Assembly (NCBI GenBank): GCA_907164885.2
Contig: OU015493.1
Location: 56,797,802-56,861,801, forward strand
Direction: 5' to 3'
Source: Dolomedes plantarius
Taxonomy: Eukaryota; Arthropoda; Arachnida; Araneae; Dolomedidae
DNA: 64,000 nucleotides
Position numbers and translations under genes: made by a program. The stretch's first letter is position 1, and every line of letters begins with the position of its first letter. Under the pieces are notes generated by a model that saw nothing but the letters and a program-made list of their open reading frames with translations, was not told the DNA's origin and ran no database searches. Below are positions 56,216 to 64,000 of this stretch, piece after piece.

Positions 56216-57065
56216 GGCATAATGCGGAAGATAAATTTGGCAAATAATTTACATATTTAATTTGTAATATAAAACACGATGTGTTGTTCTATTTTGTTAA
56301 GTCATAAGGAAATCTCGTTTAGGGGCTATTGTGTATTTTTTTCTCTCCAAATATTTGGACTTTTTACTCGAACGGTTAGTTTGTGTATTTACGCAAGAAT
56401 TCGAAGAACATTCTGCGATATCTATATTAGAAATCTTTGAAAAATTAGAGAATTTTCCAAAGAATTTTATTTAGAAAATTATATTAGAAATCCTTGGAAG
56501 AGAAGAAGTCAAATGGGGACATTTAGTTTTTTTTATTTCTGTGATCAGAAAATGAAATATTTCTTCATTCGACGGGTGCCAGGAAGCCGATACTGACGCC
56601 TATTACAATTTTTTTTTACTTAAATGCGTGTATGTGACTATTAAAAGTAGAATATATCAAGAATGATGTAATGAGTTCAATATTTCATTCGTTGTTAACA
56701 CTGAAAATGTATCCCAGTGCGTAGCAGCCTAAGACCTATAAGTTTCGATCTTGTTGTGAGCATAGGCTATAACTACAGTGAAGGGGAAAATAATTCTAAA
56801 TGCGGAATTCCTCTAAATGTTGAGTGGTGACTGAGAAAGTTAAGTCATCCAGCTCACAGCGGAAGCAATCGTCGTCTATCACTATTTGGGGTACAAAATT
56901 CAAAGTGCTCTAAGATGGCAAAATGCATGGGAAATTTCCATGCATTGCGTTTCCGAATGTTGTATGAATTTTTTTTATATTTTTTTTCTGAAATCACTTT
57001 TATTCCTTTAGGTACTCAATAATATTCCGATTTTCGTTCTGTAGAAATTTGCCCAGCAGGTAGGA
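56216..57065. other. unassigned AT-rich sequence
   Basis: No gene or element recognised. Confidence 0.4.
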
Positions 57066-58448
57066 GATTAATTGTATGTTTTTATTTATTTATTTACATT
57101 TCTTTATTAATTAAATTAATATATGTATTAATTTAATTTAATTTAATTTAATTTTTTTAAATTCGGGAAATCGCCGCTCTGCTGTCATTGATCATTAATT
57201 TTGACTTTTTGGATTGTCTGTGCCCCTCTTAAATTGAATGAAACCATTGATTATTAAAGTAATTTTGACAATTCACTGAATCGATGAGAGTTTTGGACTA
57301 GTCGGGTAATCGACGTAATAATACAATTTAATAATATAATTAAATGAATATATGTATTAATTTAATTTAATTTTTTTTTAAATTCGGGAAATCGCCGCTC
57401 TGCTGTCATTGATCATTAATTTTGACTTTTTGGATTGTCTGTGCCCCTCTTAAATTGAATGAAACCATTGATTATTCAAGTAATTTTGACAATTTACTGA
57501 ATCGATGAGAGTTTTAGACTAGTCGGGTAATCGACGTAATAATTGTATGTTTTTATTTATTTATTTACATTTCTTTATTAATTAAATTAATATATGTATT
57601 AATTTAATTTAATTTAATTTAATTTTTTTTAAATTCGGGAAATCGCCGCTCTGCTGTCATTGATCATTAATTTTGACTTTTTGGATTGTCTGTGCCCCTC
57701 TTAAATTGAATGAAACCATTGATTATTCAAGTAATTTTGACAATTCACTGAATCGATGAGAGTTTTGGACTAGTCGGGTAATCGACGTAATAATACAATT
57801 TAATAATATAATTAAATGAATATATGTATTAATTTAATTTAATTTTTTTTAAATTCGGGAAATCGCCGCTCTGCTGTCAGTGATCATTAATTTTGACTTT
57901 TTGGGTTGTCTGTGCCCCTCTTAAATTAAATGAAACCATTGATTATTCAAGTAATTTTGACAATTCACTGAATCGATGAGAGTTTTGGACTAGTCGGGTA
58001 ATCGACGTAATAATACAATTTAATAATATAATTAAATGAATATATGTATTAATTTAATTTAATTTTTTTTAAATTCGGGAAATCGCCGCTCTGCTGTCAT
58101 TGATCATTAATTTTGACTTTTTGGGTTGTCTGTGCCCCTCTTAAATTAAATGAAACCATTGATTATTCAAGTAATTTTGACAATTCACTGAATCGATGAG
58201 AGTTTTGGACTAGTCGGGTAATCGACGTAATAATACAATTTAATAATATAATTAAATGAATATATGTATTAATTTAATTTAATTTTTTTTAAATTCGGGA
58301 AATCGCCGCTCTGCTGTCATTGATCATTAATTTTGACTTTTTGGGTTGTCTGTGCCCCTCTTAAATTAAATGAAACCATTGATTATTCAAGTAATTTTGA
58401 CAATTCACTGAATCGATGAGAGTTTTGGACTAGTCGGGTAATCGACGT
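57066..58448. repeat. satellite array, six copies of a 220-250 bp unit
   Basis: ATTCGGGAAATCGCCGCTCT starts at about 57161, 57382, 57633, 57853, 58073 and 58293. Spacing is 220-221 bp except one of 251, where the unit carries an extra GTATGTTTTTATTTATTT segment (also in unit 1). The copies differ by only a few bases, so expansion was recent. Every unit ends in GTCGGGTAATCGACGTAATA. Confidence 0.95.
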
Positions 58449-58464
58449 AATACACCAACTAGAC

Positions 58465-59112
58465 CAGAGATTCCCAACGGGGTCCAGGTGGACCCCATGG
58501 GGGTCGATGGCAGCTTAAAAAGGGTCTATAGTATACCAGGGGTCTATAATAAATTTTTCTGTATTAAAATTTAATTTAATTTTTTAGGAATGTAATTATT
58601 AGATAATAATATCCGTTTTAATATGTATAAATGCAGATTTGCATAGGGCGGAGTGAACCATGCATCTAAAGTCGAATGTTATGACACTTTTGTATATGCT
58701 TCGAATGCCGCCGTCGGCTTTTATTTGTGTACCAACACTAGGCAGAACAGGGGAAATCCACTGGAGCTTAAAAAGCACATGGGTCCTCCCGATACAACCA
58801 ATCAGAAGCAGTTTCGTATTTCTCTTGACGATGTTTGTGCAATTATAATCTGTTTCTGAAATCTTGTTTAAATTTGTGGAATTAAAAATGAAAATAGTAC
58901 AAAAACAATAAAACATAAACCTAATGAACCACTTTTCCTAATTTTTTGTTCATATTCTTAATCATATTGTTATCTTTAAGTGTTTTATGTGCAATTATTA
59001 GTATTATAATTATGTTGTATGCTGTATATTATAGAGAAAAATGTGAGGGGGTCCACGAAGAAAATCATTCTTTTAAAAGGGGTCTATGTAGAAAAAAGGT
59101 TGGAAACCCCTG
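58465..59112. mobile_element. hAT element with perfect 8-bp duplication
   Basis: Ends CAGAGATTCCCAACGGGG and complement of GGTTGGAAACCCCTG. AACTAGAC at 58457-58464 and 59113-59120. 648 bp. Interior open frames of 60-105 codons have no hAT motif, so it is non-autonomous. It inserted next to the end of the satellite array. Confidence 0.92.
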
Positions 59113-59120
59113 AACTAGAC

Positions 59121-59988
59121 GTTTCAGGTTTTTTTTTTTCTTCTCCCTACTTCAGAAATTATATCAGACGAATTGCCACCAGTCCACTCAAAACTACGGC
59201 CTTGTCAATAATACACCGCATCGGTGCTACACTCCTAGTTTGTGGGTAGACTGCATTCAAATTTTTTTTCTTTCCCCCGTCATCCGAGAAAAGGTACAAA
59301 AAGGGCCGAGAAGAGATAAAATATCCATTCTTCACAACTCGCGTTTTCTTTTTTTCTTCGACCGGGGAGGTCTGGTGCACCCGCTGCTTTCTCCCCAGCA
59401 TCAAAATGGCATCTTTTCAGCCGGAAAAAGGACCTGACTCTTCCGACCGAGCGCCAACAAAAGCGGTCGTTTAGGGGAAGAAGGCGCGAAAGCTCTGCTG
59501 GGGACCGACTGTGTCAAACCAGTTTTTACGCCAGATTACCGAGTCAGAGGTCGAAGGGGCGGAAAAGAAAAGAGCGCGGGTGGAGGCCGAAAAAAGAGAA
59601 AGAAAAAGTGACCGCAGATTTTGTATTTCACTCCGTGCGGGGGTCCGGGGGTAATTTATTTATTTATTCATTTTACTTTTTACGTTTCGCCCTCTTCTTA
59701 TTTTTGGCAAATTCGACCGCAGTTTGGTTGCTTCCGCCACGGTTGCAGTTTAGAATTGCCTCAGGATCCCCTTTATTATTATAATAATTTTCGTTCAAAG
59801 AACGAGGGTGTTTTAGATATGATTACTGGATGGAGGAATTAGAAAATTCCAAAATTCCCTTAAAAGAGTATTTTTTTTTCAACATACAGTGAAACTTCTC
59901 CCTCCCAATTCGACGGCCACCCCTCTAAACTGCCTAATTTTGTTCAGAACCGATTCAAAGAGTCCATGCAGAGCCAATGTTATGGAAG
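59121..59988. other. unassigned sequence with GC-rich patch
   Basis: 59340-59660 is CpG- and purine-rich. A 22-codon ATG frame starts at 59405 (MASFQPEKG) but has no support as a gene. Confidence 0.3.
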
Positions 59989-59996
59989 AAACCCCT

Positions 59997-60355
59997 AGGC
60001 GTGGTGGCCCAGTTGGCAAGAGCAGCGGACAAGTAATCTGAACGTCCCTGGTTCTATGCTCGTCGCTGCAAATCTACCGCCATATTCACAAATGGTGGCC
60101 GGGGCACGTAAAATAGGCAGTGGCTGCAATGTCCTCCAAGTTCTCATATTTACCTCTGGAGGTGCGGAGTCAAGTGTTCCGGTCTTGCCACTTGACTCGG
60201 TTCAAAATTACGGTACCGGTCATTTAGCCAAGTCGGACTCCGACCTTTGGGGTGCTAATTCAAAACAGGAGCCTCCCCTTTCAGCCCAATAGCCTATTGA
60301 GACCTGGTGAATGAAGCCTCCAACTAGAGGGCATTAGCAACAATGACAACAACAT
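59997..60355 (+). mobile_element. tRNA-derived SINE, family D
   Basis: Head GTGGCCCAGTTGGCAAGAGC (box A-like) with decayed box B GGTTCTATGC, long body, and tail of CAA/ACA repeats. Duplication AAACCCCT at 59989-59996 and 60356-60363. Confidence 0.8.
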
Positions 60356-60363
60356 AAACCCCT

Positions 60364-60821
60364 TATCGACTGCCATCCCTCAAACCGGCCACTTTTTTTC
60401 GGAACCATGAATTGCCGCCATAGAGAAGTGTCATTGTATATAGCTTGGTGTATGATAACTGAAAAGCGACTTGCCGTAGAATTCTGCAATTTCATCCTCC
60501 CCCCAAATCCTTAGAATATATAAATAAAACCCAAGTTCTAGGATTGGGAGTTAAAATCGAAATTTTCACTCGAAAGAAGGTAGTCCCTTTTATTTTTAAG
60601 AATGTTGAACGTAAAAACTGGGAAATTTGTGTCTCAGTTGCGTGAATGTACATTCCTAAATGTAGGAGGATGAAAAATATTAATGTACTGACGTAATTAT
60701 GCATATCTAATCGTAGTGAAAAATGTCCCGTCAGTTAAAAAATTTAATTATTTTCATGTGTAATAAAGTACCAGCATTGAATGTAATATTTTGGTTTTTC
60801 CCTCGCAAGAACCAAGAAAGT
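60364..60821. other. unassigned sequence
   Basis: No gene or element recognised. Confidence 0.4.
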
Positions 60822-60825
60822 ATAT

Positions 60826-61911
60826 TGTAGCGAACTGAGGTTCGTAGTTTCAACCAGTAGATGAACTAAACACACCAGGTATACATCACTCATTACTTAA
60901 ACAAAACAAATGCAATTTATTGAGAAAATTGATGATGATGAGATATGTACACTGCACAGATGTAAGATGAACTTCGTAATCTTAAGAAAGCACACTCGAT
61001 TTAATCGGCGTGGGGCGGAGTAAGAACAAAGAAGTCCGCTAGGCTAGCAGAACTGACTCCGCTTCAATGATGAAGAAACGGCACTTCGTCCTGATGGGAA
61101 AAGGGGCTCCCCAGCAATATCAACGGTGGTGACCACTGCACGCACCCGGTAGCGATGAAAATATAAAAATAAGGAGAAGGGACTCCTCACTGGTAAATAC
61201 GGTAGCAGAGGCTACTTCCACGAAGACTGGTCTCCGAACAAAATTAGCGGAGTATGTTTACTCCTGCAGGAACTTAATCGTCGCTGCAAACAGTCACAAG
61301 GGACTCTGTACCTCTAAGGGCGGCCACCCGGCTGCTCTCACACTGGATCCGCCACGATCAGGAACAAAAGACGCAAGCCACGGGCAAGAGGTCCATTCTC
61401 TTTTATAGGAGAGCCTCCACCGGATATTGCATCACTCTCCGGAAAGTTCGAACGATCTAGAACAAGTGAGCAAACGGAAATGGGTTTCCTGGGGCGATAA
61501 TGAAATATTTTCCCCGGGTCTAAAGCGGCCTCCTTTTTAGTTTGTCCTCAAAACCACTTCAAAGAGCCTCAAAGGGCCGCTTCGGTAAAATGCGAAGGGC
61601 ACGAGTCCTTTTGTTTAGGCACGCGGCGCCTCCAGGATGCTGCTTAACAACTGATAGTTCATGAATGAAAAGCACCTGGAGTCTCCTGTCATTTATAACT
61701 GACGTCAACCGGTGTCACCCGGTAGCGATGACTAAATCAAGAAAAATGACCGAGGCCTCCTAACGTTCTGTAGAACAAGTCTATCGGATGAACAAAGGGA
61801 ATTGCCGTGAGCATTTTGCCACATGAGTGGTCGGGTTTCTTTTGATGACTCTCAGGCCGAGATAGAAGAATTTCTTTTGTTAACGGAGAGGTTGAAATGC
61901 AATACTCTACA
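60826..61911 (-). mobile_element. solo LTR
   Basis: Ends TGTAGCG...ACTCTACA, a TGTAG/CTACA inverted pair, with ATAT on both sides (60822-60825, 61912-61915). On the minus strand a TATAAAA box (61407-61401) is followed about 490 bp later by AATAAA (60921-60916) and then 90 bp to the end, the layout of U3-R-U5. No internal region follows on either side, so it is a recombined solo LTR. The 4-bp duplication is AT-only and weak evidence by itself. Confidence 0.75.
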
Positions 61912-61915
61912 ATAT

Positions 61916-62196
61916 ATAATAACAAGAAAGTATAATAATCATCTAACCCTCTTCCCGAACTCAAAAGAATATAATGTCTCCAGACAGTTTTCTCGATTTA
62001 GCTCTGAACGCATGGCATCACCTGTCAGGTGTTGACAGCGTCCAAAATTAAGTTTTTAAGATATTAAATTAAATCTAGCCACCAGTGTTATTAATGTTCC
62101 ACGCTTGTTGATTCGAAGAGGATTTCTTGTCTGGGACTAAAAATGTAGAGCCCAGAATAAAAAATCATTGTTACTGATCAGTAAAACGTTTCCTTC

Positions 62197-62200
<4 letters not shown>
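61916..62200. other. unassigned AT-rich sequence
   Basis: Right flank of the solo LTR. No gene or element recognised. Confidence 0.4.

Positions 62201-62262
<62 letters not shown>
62201..62262. repeat. (TA)n microsatellite
   Basis: TA array just left of the Tigger element at 62278. Confidence 0.97.
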
Positions 62263-62265
<3 letters not shown>

Positions 62266-62561
62266 CATATATATATACAGTGGTACCTCGACTTACGAGT
62301 TTAATTCGTTCCATGACGGAGCTCGTAACTCGAATTACTCGTATCTCGAATCAATTTTCCCCATTGAAATGAATGGAAATGCCATTAATTCGTTCCGGGC
62401 ACCTCCCAAACACCGTAATTTTTTGTTACATGTTTTTAAATAAGATAAATGTGCTTTAAAATGACGAACATTGTATAAAAACGCAATACAATAGAATGTA
62501 CTGCAATAAACTTGTCTTATTAAGTGTAATGTACAACATTTACCTTATGGTAGAGTAGAAT

Positions 62562-62797
62562 AGGATTCCAGGCTACAAACCCATGAAGGTTAGGCTAACC
62601 CTCGTACTGGGCGCCAACGCGAGCGGTGACTGCAAGATTAAGCCGCTGCTCGTTTATCATTCGGAAAATCCTGCAGCCTTTAAGTATACACGCACACCTT
62701 GGTCCTGTATTTTGATAATTTCTTTTTTCAACTCAATACATATCATCCGCTTCTTCATCTCAGCACTGTCCTTCTCACTCACTTTCTTCGGACCAAT
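62562..62797. pseudogene. Tigger transposase pieces, head to head
   Basis: Plus strand 62562-62685 encodes part of the DDE catalytic domain: RIPGYKP then RLTLVLGANASGD and KPLLVYHSENP, a strong Tigger/jerky signature. The adjoining 62797-62686 on the minus strand encodes the N-terminus: GPKKVSEKD, then KKRMICIELKKEII and GVRV, the CENP-B-type helix-turn-helix. The expected ATG before GPKKV reads ATT. N-terminus and core are therefore on opposite strands and meet near 62686: the element suffered an inversion with deletions. Inactive. Confidence 0.82.
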
Positions 62798-63107
62798 GGT
62801 TGGAAAAATGAAGTTTTACAAAATAACTGCAAGCACAAATACAAACACAAAACTGATGCTTTTATTAGGAGCTAGCATCTTCAAGTGATCGAATGAGACA
62901 CGGAAGATGGGCGATTGTTACGTCGTTCAATGTGGCTGTAATGTCCGGATTCCTCTTTCTCAGAATCCGTAGAAGGGGGAGGGCTTGCGATCCTAGGACC
63001 AAGGTTATCCCATCTCCTGGACCCCATGGGGAGTTCCAATGTGGGGGAGGAATTGGTGAATTGAAGCTATCTCTCTGCGAGAGAGGTTGGACGCTGTTCG
63101 GTTTCGG

Positions 63108-63290
63108 TTTGGTTTGGTTTGGTATAGAGCGCTACGGTTAATTTTTTGCTACACGATGGCTAATTAGATCGGGACCTATAGTTTAAAGCCGATTTCGAAC
63201 GGCTATACATATCCATGCCAACAGTGGGACTCGAACCCACAGGATCTGAACCGAATGCCAACGTCCTAGCCATTCGGCCATCACCTGGCT
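63108..63290 (-). mobile_element. SINE family B inside Tigger
   Basis: Full-length family B copy. 14-bp duplication CTGTTCGGTTTCGG at 63094-63107 and 63291-63304, so it inserted after the Tigger. Confidence 0.93.
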
Positions 63291-63509
63291 CTGTTCGGTT
63301 TCGGAGGGCTACTCAAGTGTGGACAGAGCAAGCTTCCTCGGGTGATAATTATAATCCTTGAGTGTTAATCTCAAGGTTAACCTGCGCAAACTAGCGGTAA
63401 GGTAATTGAATCTTGCTCGTAACCCGAATATTAGCTCGTAACTCGAAGCAAAAAATCTGCCGAGAGAATGCTCGTATCTCGAAAATCTCGTAAGTCGAGG
63501 TACCACTGT

Positions 63510-63510
<1 letters not shown>

Positions 63511-63551
<41 letters not shown>
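63511..63551. repeat. (TA)n microsatellite
   Basis: TA array at the right end of the Tigger element. Confidence 0.95.
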
Positions 63552-63553
<2 letters not shown>

Positions 63554-63559
63554 GAATTT

Positions 63560-64000
63560 TGTTATCCCAGGCTCCGGCTATGAACTATATGTCGCCATGT
63601 ACGTTATGCGACGACAGCGCTACGAGGATTCCGATAGATGAACTGGGGAGATAAGGTTTGGAGGCAATACAGAGCGGAGACTCTCGGGCGCCAGCGTTGA
63701 AGGGCTGAGTTACTAGGAGCGGACGGGAAAGAGACCCCGGAGATTTGGGCCTAGCTTGTAGCTACCGTGCCGAAGGGGAGTCGATAGTAAAGCTCCCGTG
63801 TTGAGGAAGTCTGAGTGACTTCAAGAAGTCCAAGTTGGTTGAGTGCTTGGCAAATCGTGTTGAGGAAGTCTGAGTGACTTCAAGAAGTCCAAGTTGGTTG
63901 AGTGCTTGGCAATATTGTCATTACCCTGAGAGGTCAACTGTTATATGTTAAATGTTATATGTGAATTGTGGTGTCAACTAAATAAACATCTTTTGTTATT
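63560..64000 (+). mobile_element. LTR of a retrotransposon, cut by the window end
   Basis: Starts TGTTATCCCAGGCTCCGG, becomes GC-rich, and reaches AATAAA near 63980, as an LTR would. The class is from memory of similar arthropod LTRs. No internal region is visible before the window ends, so it could be a 5' LTR, a 3' LTR or a solo copy. Confidence 0.55.
63797..63914 (+). repeat. 59-bp tandem duplication in the terminal LTR
   Basis: GTGTTGAGGAAGTCTGAGTG through GAGTGCTTGGCAA occurs twice in direct succession, nearly identical. Confidence 0.95.

Larger units (their letters stand above)
62278..63508. mobile_element. Tigger-family element with rearranged transposase and a SINE
   Basis: Ends CAGTGGTACCTCGACTTACG and exact complement, TA on both sides, between (TA)n arrays. 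Same family as 48412-49367. Contains transposase pieces in opposite orientations at 62562-62797 and a family B SINE at 63108. Confidence 0.93.

Noticed and set aside
57066..58448. CRISPR-like or phage-type repeat array
   Set aside because: Direct 220-bp units without short repeat/unique spacer alternation, in a eukaryotic context; it is a satellite.
12609..63290. Possible functional tRNA genes at box A/box B sequences
   Set aside because: All lie at the head of SINE copies with tails and target duplications, and none folds by eye into a complete cloverleaf.

Overview
This is a eukaryotic, AT-rich stretch (poly-A/poly-T runs, many (TA)n arrays, spliced gene structure) that I read as animal DNA, most likely a spider or another arachnid. 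The organism call is inference. It rests on the mix of Tc1/mariner, pogo/Tigger, hAT and Gypsy-like elements and on tRNA-derived SINEs that resemble repeats I know from spider genomes. Nothing prokaryotic is present: no operons, rRNA or CRISPR. Only one piece of an ordinary host gene is visible, a 3' terminal coding exon at 159-315. Almost everything else that can be named is a transposable element, usually broken.

Layout. 1-3257: host terminal exon with 3' flank, an internally deleted Tc1/mariner-like element (1406-2028) and a 134-bp minisatellite. 3258-11330: a young, complete LTR retrotransposon with two 801-bp LTRs, a 4-bp target duplication, PBS and PPT. It carries only a gag-like ORF and a second unknown ORF, with no pol. 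11331-22970: mostly unassigned sequence with SINEs, MITEs, a GC-rich block and a transposase N-terminus. 22972-28460: a hAT element containing a nested Tc1 and a nested SINE, then a nearly intact Tc1 transposase broken by one stop codon. 29134-34615: two inverted Helitron-like elements around a ZBED/GTF2IRD2-like hAT transposase pseudogene. 35095-36919: a pogo/Tigger element with a BED-finger hAT nested inside. 38190-46000: SINEs, a hAT MITE, chained hairpins. 46560-50510: a MITE, a Tc1 and two Tigger elements placed almost end to end on (TA)n DNA. 50629-56215: a perfect 24-bp hairpin, a TTAA MITE, two nested hAT MITEs, a mariner and an array of hairpin-bearing repeats. 57066-58448: six copies of a 220-250 bp satellite. 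58465-64000: a hAT element, a SINE, a solo LTR, a rearranged Tigger containing a SINE, and the start of another LTR.

The elements do not form a pathway. What they give together is a readable insertion history: target-site duplications (8 bp for hAT, TA for Tc1/pogo/mariner, TTAA for one MITE, 8-14 bp for SINEs, 4 bp for LTR elements) let the order of insertion be worked out at several places. I found no convincing new biological system. The items most worth a second look are the pol-less young LTR element with perfect CRE palindromes, the cluster of perfect short-loop palindromes, the retained PCNA-box-like tails in two Tigger remnants, and the Helitron-like pair.

Positions and repeat matches were found by eye. 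Family names for transposases come from recognised motifs, not from a search.
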